Source: Chitinibacter sp. SCUT-21
GTDB lineage: Bacteria > Pseudomonadota > Gammaproteobacteria > Burkholderiales > Chitinibacteraceae
Assembly: GCA_041874755.1 (NCBI GenBank)
Contig: CP102611.1
Coordinates: forward strand, 3,224,001-3,288,000
Direction of reading: 5' to 3'
DNA length: 64,000 bases
Under the pieces are notes generated by a model, which saw nothing but the letters and a program-made list of their open reading frames with translations, did no database searches and was not told the DNA's origin. Positions 1-8,522 of this stretch are shown here, piece by piece. Made by a program: the position numbers and the translations under genes. How positions within the stretch are numbered: the first letter of the stretch is position 1; every line of letters starts with the position of its first letter.

Positions 1-718
1 TGATACTTGAAAGTGTGATATCCGAAGAGGTGAGATAAATGTGTTCTGGTAAGAATTGCCCGGATAATACCGCGGCCTCTCGAACAATAGCTGAGAGTGA
101 ACGGGTAGTTTCACCAATTTCTAATTGAATCGGTAAGGCAATGACGCTCTGCCATGCTTTCTCACGATAAAAACCGACAATTGCATGCGAGGTCTCCACC
201 ACCAACAGGGCGTGTTCTGGATATTTCATCGCCCGACGATGTTGATTTACCGCGGTTGTGAACAACGGTTCCACCTCAGCCAGCTTGAGTTTGCTGCTGC
301 GACATAGCTCAGCGATGGTTTGATATAGGCCTTCTTCAATCGCTGCTGCGATCCGTGGTTTGCCATAATCGCCAGCAGAGACGCGAACACGCCAATTGTC
401 AGCACTAACCCCGTATTGCTGTGCTAGGACGATACGCGCGTAATTTTCCCAGTCCACATCTTTATTCAGTGAATCTTGCCAAGGCAAACAAGCGTAGCGT
501 ACCCATGGCGAACCAAAAATCAATTTGATTTGATCTAAGCCGAGATTGCCGCGCGGGGTATTACTCAGTAAATCCTGCAAGCGGGAGACCAACACATCTG
601 GTGAAGGATCAATTGTGCCGCGACGACGGCTCAAGACCTCACCCGACAGTGATAGGCTACTGAGCCGGACGCGCTGCTTACCAAAGCAGGCGTGATGTTT
701 AATCAACAAATGTGACAC
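1..718 (-). CDS. GspL/PilM-like protein, partial (C-terminus beyond window)
   Basis: An open frame runs leftwards off the window edge and gives about 239 residues with no stop. I chose a GTG start at 718 because an AGGA sits 8 nt upstream; this start lies inside the last 20 bp of gspE, which suggests translational coupling. The protein is soluble and has a mixed alpha/beta look, with strand-like runs such as ALLVVETSHAIVGFYR. Together with its place after gspE this suggests the actin-like fold of GspL/PilM cytoplasmic domains, which recruit the secretion ATPase. That assignment rests on context and gross pattern, not on a recognised motif. It could instead be an unrelated T2SS accessory protein. 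Confidence 0.55.
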   Translation of the reverse strand, partial: MSHLLIKHHACFGKQRVRLSSLSLSGEVLSRRRGTIDPSPDVLVSRLQDLLSNTPRGNLGLDQIKLIFGSPWVRYACLPWQDSLNKDVDWENYARIVLAQQYGVSADNWRVRVSAGDYGKPRIAAAIEEGLYQTIAELCRSSKLKLAEVEPLFTTAVNQHRRAMKYPEHALLVVETSHAIVGFYREKAWQSVIALPIQLEIGETTRSLSAIVREAAVLSGQFLPEHIYLTSSDITLSSI

Positions 719-2357
719 GGTTGATTTCCTGCAAGGTGGTTTCACCACGAGAAACCGCGTTCACCGCGATTTGTCGCATCGAGACAAAGCCTTTAGCTAA
801 GGCAATTTTTTTCAGTTCTACCGCTGGTGCGTGATTAGCGATGGCTTGTTTCATATCGTCATCAAGGCGCAAGACCTCAGCAATCGCTTTACGGCCTAAG
901 TAGCCGGTGTTGCGGCAAGCAGGGCAGCCTTGGCCTTTGCGAAACTTCCAGCCCTTGACTTGCTCAACGCTCAACCCTGAGTTGATCAAGAGGCTTTCTT
1001 CGGGTTGGTCATCTGCCACGCAATGCGGGCAGACTTTACGGATCAAACGCTGCGCCACGACACCGATCAGGGCATCGACAAAGCTATTGGGTTCCACGCC
1101 CATGTGAATGAAACGATCAATCACCGAAAATGCGTTATTGGCGTGGACAGAAGTTAATACCAAGTGGCCTGTTAATGCCGCTTGCACCGCAATATTGGCG
1201 GTTTCACCGTCACGAATCTCACCGACCAGAATTTTGTCTGGGTCATGGCGCAAAATAGAGCGCAAGCCACGGGCAAAAGTCAGACCTTTTTTGTCGTTAA
1301 CCGGGATTTGCAATACGCCAGGAAGCTGATACTCGACTGGGTCTTCAATGGTGATGATTTTCTCTTCACCATTATTAATTTCCGACAGCGTTGCATACAG
1401 CGTGGTCGATTTGCCCGAACCCGTTGGGCCAGTAACGAGTAGCAAGCCATACGGCTCGTGTGACAGACCGCGAATGGCGGCCATCGTTTGTTCTTCGTGC
1501 CCTAGAGTTTCAAGACGTAATTGCTTGAAAGTATCTCCGCCGCCTTGTTTATCCAAAATCCGCAATACGGCGTCTTCGCCGTGAATCGACGGCATGATAG
1601 AGACACGAAAGTCGATGTCGCGGTTGTTAACTAAGGCTTTAAAACGACCGTCTTGTGGAATGCGGTGTTCAGAAATATCGAGCTCGGCGAGTACCTTTAG
1701 GCGGGAAATAATCTGTTCCGCTTTATCAGAGCCATTGGTGCCGCCCGCGTGCAGCAAAACACCGTCAATACGATATTTGATCGTCATGCCGCTTGGCGTC
1801 GTTTCCATGTGGATATCGGACGCTTTGGCTTTGAGTGCATCATAGAGCGTTGAGTTAACCAGCTTAACCACTGGATTGGCGTCTTGCGATAGCGTCGAGA
1901 GCGAAATTTCTGTGACGCCGCCTTTCGCTGCTTCAGGATTTTCGCCCTCAGCAAGTTGCTCCATCGCACGGTGCGATGCTTCATATTCAGTAAAGTACTG
2001 CTGTAAAACTTCGTAATGTGCGAATGCCGAACGGAAGGCGACGGTAATCCGCTGTTGAGCCCAGTTGCGAACTACTGGGCTAAACGGATCCGCCATGACT
2101 AAGACCACGCCGTGGCTATTGCTATCGGCTAAAAAGCATTGATGCGCGGCCGCATCTCCAAATGACAATAGGTCATAACGAGGCTTCAGTGCATATAATT
2201 CATCACGGGTAATTGCCGGTATGCCAAGGTATTTGCTAACTTCAGAGCAATACCCCTCGTCTGTGAGTCCCAGCGATTGCTGCACCAAGATGGGGAGCGG
2301 CTGATTGCCGCCTGTGATGCGCAGATGTTGAATAAGATCCAGCGTGAGTTCGCTCAT
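699..2357 (-). CDS. gspE: Type II secretion ATPase GspE
   Basis: Hexameric traffic ATPase of 552 residues that powers pseudopilus assembly at the inner membrane. Residues 1-130 are a GspE/PilB N-terminal domain. The Walker A GPTGSGKS lies at about 310-317, followed by the Asp box, a Walker B region (LVGEIRDGETA) and the His box (TGHLVLTSVHANNAF). A tetracysteine zinc module (CPHC...CPAC) lies near residues 445-490, as in GspE/PilB proteins. Length is normal. Its ATG overlaps the end of gspF by 4 bp, so it is co-translated with gspG and gspF. A PilB role in type IV pili is possible, but the adjacent GspG pseudopilin favours secretion. Confidence 0.93.
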   Translation of the reverse strand: MSELTLDLIQHLRITGGNQPLPILVQQSLGLTDEGYCSEVSKYLGIPAITRDELYALKPRYDLLSFGDAAAHQCFLADSNSHGVVLVMADPFSPVVRNWAQQRITVAFRSAFAHYEVLQQYFTEYEASHRAMEQLAEGENPEAAKGGVTEISLSTLSQDANPVVKLVNSTLYDALKAKASDIHMETTPSGMTIKYRIDGVLLHAGGTNGSDKAEQIISRLKVLAELDISEHRIPQDGRFKALVNNRDIDFRVSIMPSIHGEDAVLRILDKQGGGDTFKQLRLETLGHEEQTMAAIRGLSHEPYGLLLVTGPTGSGKSTTLYATLSEINNGEEKIITIEDPVEYQLPGVLQIPVNDKKGLTFARGLRSILRHDPDKILVGEIRDGETANIAVQAALTGHLVLTSVHANNAFSVIDRFIHMGVEPNSFVDALIGVVAQRLIRKVCPHCVADDQPEESLLINSGLSVEQVKGWKFRKGQGCPACRNTGYLGRKAIAEVLRLDDDMKQAIANHAPAVELKKIALAKGFVSMRQIAVNAVSRGETTLQEINRVTFVD

Positions 2358-3532
2358 TGCATATTCCCGGCCAACTCAAAAATCGGCATATACAGCAAAA
2401 ATACAATGCCACCGATCAAAATACCGATCAATAACATCAAAATGGGCTCAAACAGTCGAGTAAACATTTCAATTGCGCGATCGAGTTCTTCGTCGCAAAA
2501 CTGAGCTGCTCGTTCTGCCATGGTTGCTAGCTCACCACTTTGCTCACCAACTCGCAATAAGCGTTCAGCAACGGGGGTGGTTAAACCATATTTCGGCAGC
2601 GTAGCTGACACCTGTTGTCCCGATTTAATATCAACAAGTGCTTGAGATAGAGCTAAGCGCATTTGAGCAGGGAGCAATTGTGCGGCCAATTCAAGCGCCG
2701 CCACAATGGATAAGCCACCGGCTAATAATAGGCCTAATGTGCGATAAAACCGCGTGAGCGAAAATAATCGGCGATAGCTATCGAGTTTAGGTAGTTTCCA
2801 AAAAATTTCCCTGAGCATCGATTGGGCCGCATCGGTTTTTACGAGTAAGTAGCCGCCGACCAAAGTCGCCACGATGCTACCAAAGATCAACTGTCCATGC
2901 TGATGAACTAAATCACCCCACCACAGCATGACTTGGGCAGCAAACGGCAAATTTCGCATCGAGGCGTAAATTTGGCTGAATTTGGGAATAACGTAAAACA
3001 GCAGAAACAGCATAATGCTGCCGCCAATGCCAATCACAACCAGCGGGTAGACGAGCGAAGCGACGATTTTCTTTTTTACCGCAGCCAAGCGTGTTTCGTA
3101 GTGGTGGTAGCGTTTTAATGCATCAGACAAATGCCCCGTTTTTTCTGCTGAACCCACGGTAGCAATATATAGTGGCGGAAATAGTTCTGGCATCTGCGCC
3201 AGTACTTTTGATAGGGGAAGGCCTTGGTACAGGCCTTCAATCATGCGCGTCAGAACGGTGCGGTTTTGGTCTTGGTCGCTTTTATCTTTCAGCGTTTCCA
3301 TGGCCTCAACTAAAGTGAGGCCCGCTTCTAGCAAGGCGATCAGTTCTTGCGTGAACAAGGAAACTTGAAATTCGTTTTTACCAAACGAAAATCCAAATTT
3401 CTTTTCTGCTTCAAAACTAATGAGTTGCAAACCTTTGCTGGATAATTGGCTGCGTAGCTCATCAGGATTAGCGGCGTCGAGTTCAAGCTGCTGCATTACG
3501 CCTGCAGCAAGTGCTTTGACTTTGTAGCGCAT
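2354..3532 (-). CDS. gspF: Type II secretion inner-membrane platform protein GspF
   Basis: Polytopic platform protein of 392 residues with two repeated GspF domains. Hydrophobic segments lie near residues 165-195 (LVYPLVVIGIGGSIMLFLLF), about 215-235, and at the C-terminus (ILMLLIGILIGGIVFLLYMPIF), giving the family's three-helix topology. The N-terminal part (MRYKVKALAAG...) matches the start of the GspF/PilC cytoplasmic domain. Length is typical at about 400 residues. It follows gspG by 10 bp and overlaps gspE by 4 bp. Known family role: couples the GspE motor to pseudopilin insertion. Confidence 0.92.
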   Translation of the reverse strand: MRYKVKALAAGVMQQLELDAANPDELRSQLSSKGLQLISFEAEKKFGFSFGKNEFQVSLFTQELIALLEAGLTLVEAMETLKDKSDQDQNRTVLTRMIEGLYQGLPLSKVLAQMPELFPPLYIATVGSAEKTGHLSDALKRYHHYETRLAAVKKKIVASLVYPLVVIGIGGSIMLFLLFYVIPKFSQIYASMRNLPFAAQVMLWWGDLVHQHGQLIFGSIVATLVGGYLLVKTDAAQSMLREIFWKLPKLDSYRRLFSLTRFYRTLGLLLAGGLSIVAALELAAQLLPAQMRLALSQALVDIKSGQQVSATLPKYGLTTPVAERLLRVGEQSGELATMAERAAQFCDEELDRAIEMFTRLFEPILMLLIGILIGGIVFLLYMPIFELAGNMQ

Positions 3533-3542
3533 GATTTAGCCG

Positions 3543-3977
3543 TTATTGCCAGTAGCTAACGTCTGCATCTTCGCCTGTTCCACCCGCTTTGCCATCAAGG
3601 CCATAGGTGAGCAGGTCGTAGTCACGGCCATTCTCGCCTGGAATCCGATAGATATACGGTTTATCCCAAGGATCGTTTGGTACGTCCTTCATCAAATAAG
3701 GGCCGTTCCATTTGCTTTCATCAGAAGGCTTTTTAACCAAGGCGCTAAGACCCTGATCGGTGCTCGGGTAACGGCCAGTATCGAGGCGATAGTGATCCAA
3801 TGCATCAGCAATCGATTTCATCTGGCTCGCAGCTGTTTTGGTTTTTGCTTTGCCCACTTCACCGAAGAGTTTCGGCCCGACGTAGCCAGCAAGTAGTGCA
3901 ATAATCAAAAGTACAACCAGCAACTCAAGTAGGGTAAAACCCGATTGGGCTGGGCGTGAAAAATGAAGCTTTTTCAT
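3543..3977 (-). CDS. gspG: Type II secretion major pseudopilin GspG
   Basis: Major pseudopilin of 144 residues. A short basic leader ends in Gly before the type III signal GFTLLELLVVLLIIALL, with the conserved Glu five residues after the prepilin-peptidase cleavage point. The C-terminal half carries the GspG pattern TGRYPSTDQGLSAL, PNDPWDKPYIYRIPG and DYDLLTYGLDGKAGGTGEDADV, the last being the calcium-binding loop. It is the first gene of the leftward gspGFE operon, so transcription probably starts in 3978-4190. The expected partner peptidase and the gspC/D genes are not in this window. Confidence 0.95.
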   Translation of the reverse strand: MKKLHFSRPAQSGFTLLELLVVLLIIALLAGYVGPKLFGEVGKAKTKTAASQMKSIADALDHYRLDTGRYPSTDQGLSALVKKPSDESKWNGPYLMKDVPNDPWDKPYIYRIPGENGRDYDLLTYGLDGKAGGTGEDADVSYWQ

Positions 3978-4197
3978 AATGAATCTCGTGTAAATATCTT
4001 TATTGTCGAGACGTAGTTTGTTGCCATCCTCAGGCTGACATCGTAACTGCCAAATGTAGGCTAAATCAAGGGTTTTTATTCAGATGTGCAGCTGTGAAAG
4101 CCTTTATTTTCGCGGTTTTTAGCTTATGCTAGCGATGAGATTATTTATTTGTCGTAATGTAATTTATAAGAAAGAAACGTTGGGTGTAATTGCTAAT
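3978..4197. other. Intergenic leader of the gspGFE operon
   Basis: This AT-rich stretch between the chitinase terminator and gspG must hold the promoter of the leftward secretion operon. I see no open frame of note and could not pick a single convincing -35/-10 pair. Confidence 0.4.
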
Positions 4198-4233
4198 AAA
4201 AAAAGCCCCTAGTTGGAATCTAGGGGCTTTTTT
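4198..4233 (-). terminator. Rho-independent terminator of the chitinase gene
   Basis: An 8-bp perfect stem (GCCCCTAG / CTAGGGGC) with a 7-nt loop is flanked by seven A on the left and six T on the right. It lies 19 bp after the chitinase stop, and the T-run on the minus strand fits a chitinase terminator. The flanking symmetry would let it work in both directions. Confidence 0.9.
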
Positions 4234-4251
4234 GGATTTTAGCGACTGATA

Positions 4252-6219
4252 TTACTTATTAATATAAGTCATTGCTTCTACTAACTCGCCAGTTGCAGTG
4301 TCGCCATCAGCTTCCCAGCTAAAGATACCGCCCATGCCCATTGATTTAGCGTAATCCGCTTTCAATTTGATGTCGCGTGGTGTGTCATAAGACCAGAACG
4401 TAGTGCCATCAAAGCGATAGGTTTGTTTTGTTACAGGGTGAATGTACTCAGTACCTGGTGCATTTTTCAGTACTTTGTAGTCTTCAATACCTGCTTCGTA
4501 AGTGCCTTTCGCCGCACCAGTTGCTTTTTGGTACAGGCCGTTGTTGGCGTTGGTAACGCCAGTCCAGCCGCGGCCATAGAATGGCACGCCCATGTGCAAT
4601 TTAACGGCAGGCACGCCGCGCGCGATCAAATCTTTAACTGCTGCGTCAGTGTAGTATTTGCTGACTTTGCCAGTTTTTGGATCAACAGTGCGTGGGCTTG
4701 CTGGATCTTGGTATAGGTTGGACTGGAAGTCGGTTGGGCCTTGCGCATCCCAGCCGCCGTTGTAGTCATAAGACATAATGTTGATCCAGTCGAGGTACTT
4801 GCTGTACTCAGCAGGATCAGTTGCAGCAATTTTCTCGTCGCCCGCGCCGATTGCAACAGTTAGTAAGTATTTTTTGCCATTGGTTGCGCCCAAAGCGTCA
4901 AGCTGTTTGCGGAATTCTTGCATCAACAGTGTGTAGTTGGCGCGATCGTTAACTGGGTCAACGGTGTTGGTGCCGATGCCTTGTACGCCTGGGTATTCCC
5001 AGTCGATATCAATACCGTCAAATACGCCAGCGCCTGTACCTGGGCCGCCTGCATTTGATGCGGCGTCAAATGGCAAGTTACCTTTGATCCACACGTCGAT
5101 ACATGATGAAACCAGTGCTTGGCGCAATGCTGGTGTTGCAGAGGCTGCAGAGAAGTATTTAGACCAAGTCCAGCCACCCAATGAAATCAGGGCTTTTAAG
5201 TTCGGGTTTTTAGCTTTCAGCTTTTTGAGCTGATTCATATTGCCCTTTAAGTTAACTTGCTGGCCGTCTGTGCCCCAAGCATCAGCTACGCCGTCGACAG
5301 ACTCGTTCGCTGCGAAGCCTTTTTGGTAAACCGCCCAAGCATCGCCGCCATCTTGGCTGCCTGTTTCTGCTTTGTTGATATTGGCTTGACACTTATAAGT
5401 GCCATCGCCTTGTTTGTACACGTTTGCAAACGAGTAGTTCAAGAAGGTTAACTTGCTGGCTTGGCCGCTGTCCTGCATGTTTTTCAGGTAGAAAGCACGA
5501 CCGTAGATCGACCATTCAGCAAAGTAGGTGCCCACTTGTTTTGCGCCGGTACTTGGTGGCGTGCTTGGGCTTACTGTTGGTGTTGGTGATACGGTAACCA
5601 CTGGTGTTGCCGTTGGTGTTGGGCTGGCAGTAACTACAGGTGTCGCCGTTGGTGTTGGGCTTACGGTCACTACCGGCGTTGCAGTTGGTTTTGGTGTTGC
5701 AGTTACTACTGGCGTTGCCGTTGGTGTCGCAGTTGCAGTAGGTGTTGCTGTGGCTTGGCCATCGCATGCGCCCATGTCCTGCCAAACATCGTTGGTGCTA
5801 GGTGCATTGCCCTGAGTCCACCATTTTGCTTTGTAATTGCGGCCGGCGTAGCTAACGAGGTTGCCGCCAACATAAACCGCTGATTCGCTCCAGGCCGCGT
5901 TGGTGCAGCTACCTGTTGCAGGTGCAGTAACCGCAGGGGTCGGGGTTGCTACGGCTGGGGTGGCGGTAGCTGCGGCAGGGGTAGTTGTCGCAGGTGTGGC
6001 GGTAGGTGAAACTCCGCCACTTTGCAATTCCCATGGGCCCCATTGTTCGGCACCAGGTACATTGCCCTGTGTCCACCACTTAGCTTTGTAGTCTTTGCCT
6101 TGGTAGGTAACGATTTCGCCACCAGTATAGGTAGTGGTGCTGTTCCAGGCGGTTGCGGCAAATGCAGAAGCAGAAGCCATTGCAACGACAGCGGAAATTG
6201 CTGTTAAGCGGAAGTTCAT
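4252..6219 (-). CDS. Secreted chitinase: two CBM5/12 domains plus GH18 catalytic domain
   Basis: Hydrolyses beta-1,4 bonds in chitin outside the cell. The chosen ATG at 6219 gives 655 residues and has an AGAGG 7 nt upstream; an in-frame ATG 15 bp earlier lacks a spaced ribosome site. Residues 1-21 are a Sec signal peptide ending SAFA. Two CBM5/12-like chitin-binding modules follow (about 22-68 and 102-150), each ending in the shared motif YKAKWWTQGN. A Thr/Pro/Val linker reaches about residue 220. The GH18 barrel carries the DxxDxDxE motif FDGIDIDWEYPG, with catalytic acid at about Glu408, and the MSYDYNG and FWSYDTP strands. It lies next to T2SS genes, a usual export route for such enzymes. 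Confidence 0.96.
   Translation of the reverse strand: MNFRLTAISAVVAMASASAFAATAWNSTTTYTGGEIVTYQGKDYKAKWWTQGNVPGAEQWGPWELQSGGVSPTATPATTTPAAATATPAVATPTPAVTAPATGSCTNAAWSESAVYVGGNLVSYAGRNYKAKWWTQGNAPSTNDVWQDMGACDGQATATPTATATPTATPVVTATPKPTATPVVTVSPTPTATPVVTASPTPTATPVVTVSPTPTVSPSTPPSTGAKQVGTYFAEWSIYGRAFYLKNMQDSGQASKLTFLNYSFANVYKQGDGTYKCQANINKAETGSQDGGDAWAVYQKGFAANESVDGVADAWGTDGQQVNLKGNMNQLKKLKAKNPNLKALISLGGWTWSKYFSAASATPALRQALVSSCIDVWIKGNLPFDAASNAGGPGTGAGVFDGIDIDWEYPGVQGIGTNTVDPVNDRANYTLLMQEFRKQLDALGATNGKKYLLTVAIGAGDEKIAATDPAEYSKYLDWINIMSYDYNGGWDAQGPTDFQSNLYQDPASPRTVDPKTGKVSKYYTDAAVKDLIARGVPAVKLHMGVPFYGRGWTGVTNANNGLYQKATGAAKGTYEAGIEDYKVLKNAPGTEYIHPVTKQTYRFDGTTFWSYDTPRDIKLKADYAKSMGMGGIFSWEADGDTATGELVEAMTYINK
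5559..5755 (-). repeat. In-frame tandem repeats coding the Thr/Pro linker
   Basis: Imperfect repeats of about 42 and 60 bp encode units such as PTPTATPVVTVS and PTPTATPVVTAS. They lie inside the chitinase frame between the second binding module and the catalytic domain, so they are a flexible linker that may vary in copy number between strains. They are not CRISPR. Confidence 0.85.
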
Positions 6220-6373
6220 TCTTGGTCCTCTCATCCTAAGTTATGAGTGTCGTCTGATTTGCAAAAGTGCAAATGGATAGCCAGTGGGGCTGAGTGCGAC
6301 TTACAACCGCATCAAGGACGCGACGGATCATTCGGGGTGTGAATAAACGATGGCTTGTCCGGTTGTAATTTGG

Positions 6374-6698
6374 TTCTGGTTTATTTTTGATACCAGTCAC
6401 CAGAGCATTGTGAGCAATTAACCTTCGGTGGAAGGGCTGATCTAAAATGCCATGCTTGGTAATTTTTCATATTTGCTATCCAGCGTCAATAGCGCTAGAT
6501 CACAGCGAAGTGTTGATTTCTTATGGCTCTGGCTTGGTTGTAAGTTTTTGTATGTTTGAAAAAAGCTGGGGAGATACCACTCCAAAATGATCAGGTAGTG
6601 ATGATTGTGGCGTGAGTAAAGGGTGATAGGCCTAATACCAGTGTTTGTTTGATTTCAATACCAGTGGCCTGGATAAAATAAATTATGCCGTTGGTATT
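6374..6698. promoter_or_regulatory. Cluster of ATACCA/TGGTAT boxes upstream of the chitinase
   Basis: ATACCA occurs at 6390, 6574, 6635 and 6658, and its complement TGGTAT at 6692. The copies at 6634 and 6657 share the 10-mer AATACCAGTG exactly and are 23 bp apart, about two helical turns. Chance would give well under one such 6-mer in this length. TGGTAT resembles half-sites bound by GntR-family N-acetylglucosamine regulators (NagR/NagQ/DasR group), which control chitin genes elsewhere. The link to that group is inferred. Confidence 0.5.
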
Positions 6699-6710
6699 TT
6701 GTGTGAAATA

Positions 6711-6741
6711 GAAAAAACAAAGGCAGCCGTGGAGGCTGCCT
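6711..6741 (-). terminator. Rho-independent terminator of sodB
   Basis: An 8-bp perfect stem (AGGCAGCC / GGCTGCCT) with a 5-nt loop. On the minus strand it is followed by a T-rich run (from GAAAAAACAA). It lies about 55 bp beyond the sodB stop. Confidence 0.85.
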
Positions 6742-6796
6742 AGTGTGTGATGCTTATTCAGAGATGCAGTGTGGTAATTTTTGCTAAACGTGGTGC

Positions 6797-7390
6797 TTAA
6801 GCAGCAAAACGTGCAGCGACAACAGACCAATCAACCAATTTCCAGAAGCCTTCCAGGTAGTTAGGGCGGCTGTTGCGGTAATCGATGTAGTAGGCGTGTT
6901 CCCAAACGTCACAGGTCAACAATGCGGTATCGGCAGTGGTCAATGGCGTGCCAGCTGCGCCAGTGTTCACGATGTCAACGCTGCCGTCGGCTTTTTTTAC
7001 CAACCAAGTCCAGCCTGAGCCAAAGTTGCCAGCTGCAGATGCGTTGAAAGCTTTTTTGAATTCGTCGAATGAACCCCATTTCGCGTTGATGGCGTCAGCC
7101 AATGCGCCCGCAGGAGCGCGATCTTCGCCAGCTGGGTTTGGTGCAAAACCAAGCCAGAAGAAAGTGTGGTTCCAAGTTTGTGCTGCATTGTTGTACAGGC
7201 CGCCAGCTGGTGCAGTTTTAACGATTTCTTCCAGCGATTTACTTTCGTTATCTGTGCCTTTGATCAGGTTGTTCAAGTTGGTGATGTAAGTTTGGTGGTG
7301 TTTGCCATAGTGAAATGACAAAGTTTCTGCTGACATAAACGGCGCGAGTGCGTCTTGTGCGTATGGCAGTTCTGGTAATTTGTGTTCCAT
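6797..7390 (-). CDS. sodB: Iron superoxide dismutase
   Basis: Converts superoxide to oxygen and hydrogen peroxide in the cytoplasm. The ATG at 7390 gives 197 residues and has GGAG 9 nt upstream; an in-frame extension to 7564 is not family-like. The Fe/Mn SOD pattern is complete: the first two metal His in [10 protein letters not shown] and NHTFFW, the FGSGWTWLV strand, and [23 protein letters not shown] with the last Asp and His ligands. The Ala-Gly-Thr context (GAAGTPLTT) favours iron over manganese. No signal peptide is seen. It is a single-gene unit with its own terminator. Confidence 0.95.
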   Translation of the reverse strand: MEHKLPELPYAQDALAPFMSAETLSFHYGKHHQTYITNLNNLIKGTDNESKSLEEIVKTAPAGGLYNNAAQTWNHTFFWLGFAPNPAGEDRAPAGALADAINAKWGSFDEFKKAFNASAAGNFGSGWTWLVKKADGSVDIVNTGAAGTPLTTADTALLTCDVWEHAYYIDYRNSRPNYLEGFWKLVDWSVVAARFAA

Positions 7391-7581
7391 GAGGTTTTTC
7401 TCCGGTTGGGTGGTCATCGTTTGAGATATGGCGCTGTGGCGACATTTTTCAAGAGGCATTGTTATGTTTGGTTGCCTTTCAACGCTATGGTATCGTGAAA
7501 GCCTGCGTGTGACAGCTAGCGCAGCACAAATTTGGCGTCTGAGCTGTTTTATGGCTCGACGCACTACCTGAGTGGTGATTT

Positions 7582-8502
7582 ATGAGTATTTTATCGTTGA
7601 TTTTGGCTTTGGCACTTGAGCAGTTGCGCCCGATTAGTAATCGCAATCCGATTTATTTGTTATTCGTTCGTTTGGCGAATCAAATGGGTGCAAGCCTGAA
7701 TGCGGGCGAGTTTCGCAATGGGGTATATGCCTGGCTGATCGCTGTGGTGCCTTTACTGGTGGTCGCGGTGGGGGGGTATTGGTTTTTGGCTCAGCTGAAT
7801 TGGCTGGCCGCCATGGTGTGGAATGTCGCGATTTTGTATTTGCTAATGGGGTTTCGTCAGTTTAGCTACGCCTTTACCGGTATTTCAAAAGCGCTACAAC
7901 GCGATGATTTGCCTGAGGCCAGGCAATTGCTCGGCGGTTGGACGGGGCAGTCAACGTCGGAGTTAAGCGAGGCCGAAGTGGCGCGCTTAACGATTGAGCA
8001 AGGCGTAATCGATTCGCATCGCTATGTATTTGGCACGATTTTCTGGTTTGTGGCTTTGTGCGCTTTTGCTGGGCCAGCTGGCGCAGTGCTCTATCGCGCG
8101 GCGAGTCTGCTGCAAGAGAAATGGGGCGGTCATGGTGATGTATTTGGCCGTTTTGCTGATTTGGCGATGGATGTGCTCGATTACATTCCGCTGCGTTTGG
8201 CAGCGGTGAGTTTTGCCATTGTCGGTAATTTTGAAGATGCGGTGTATTGCTGGCGCGAGCAAGCTGCGCAATGGATGGATCAGGAGTACGGTATTTTGCT
8301 GGCATCAGCGGCTGGCGCCTTAGGGGTGCGCTTAGGTGAAGCGCTGCATCAAGATCACACCGTTAAGTTCCGCCCTGAGTTGGGGGTGGGTGAGCAAGCC
8401 AGTACCGACGATTTGGTGAGTGCCGTCGCCCTAGTGTGGCGCGCGGCGATTCTGTGGCTGGCGGTGATTTTGCTGTTCTCGATTGCGCAGTGGTTGTCTT
8501 GA
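7582..8502 (+). CDS. CobD/CbiB-family integral membrane protein
   Basis: A 306-residue membrane protein with four or five hydrophobic helices (for example near 55-75, 80-105, 155-175, 205-225 and 285-305). The N-terminal SLILALALEQLRP and the central YVFGTIFWFVALCAFAGPAGAVLYRAA resemble the CobD/CbiB/AmpE superfamily. True CobD joins aminopropanol phosphate to cobyric acid, but no other cobalamin genes are near, and betaproteobacteria often carry this orphan paralogue. I would not assign the cobalamin step. The FAH-family gene follows by 20 bp and may share its transcript. Confidence 0.75.
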   Translation: MSILSLILALALEQLRPISNRNPIYLLFVRLANQMGASLNAGEFRNGVYAWLIAVVPLLVVAVGGYWFLAQLNWLAAMVWNVAILYLLMGFRQFSYAFTGISKALQRDDLPEARQLLGGWTGQSTSELSEAEVARLTIEQGVIDSHRYVFGTIFWFVALCAFAGPAGAVLYRAASLLQEKWGGHGDVFGRFADLAMDVLDYIPLRLAAVSFAIVGNFEDAVYCWREQAAQWMDQEYGILLASAAGALGVRLGEALHQDHTVKFRPELGVGEQASTDDLVSAVALVWRAAILWLAVILLFSIAQWLS

Positions 8503-8522
8503 ATTATTGAGGGTATGTATTG

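Larger units (their letters stand above)
6220..6796. other. Long upstream region of the chitinase gene
   Basis: The 577 bp between the chitinase start and the sodB stop hold no credible gene. The region contains the chitinase leader, a cluster of ATACCA boxes and, at its right end, the sodB terminator. Its length suggests elaborate control of the chitinase. Confidence 0.7.

Noticed and set aside
5559..5755. Regularly spaced repeats that might be a CRISPR array
   Set aside because: Repeats are in frame, code the linker and have no unique spacers; no cas genes are present.
5528..5815. Long forward frame rich in Val/Gly/Thr opposite the chitinase linker
   Set aside because: It is the complement of the Thr/Pro repeat coding; low-complexity mirror, no ribosome site, inside a certain gene.
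6591..6830. Leftward 79-codon frame upstream of the chitinase
   Set aside because: It runs through the sodB terminator and into sodB; composition is not coding-like.
7391..7564. N-terminal extension of sodB
   Set aside because: The ATG at 7390 has a good ribosome site and matches the family start.
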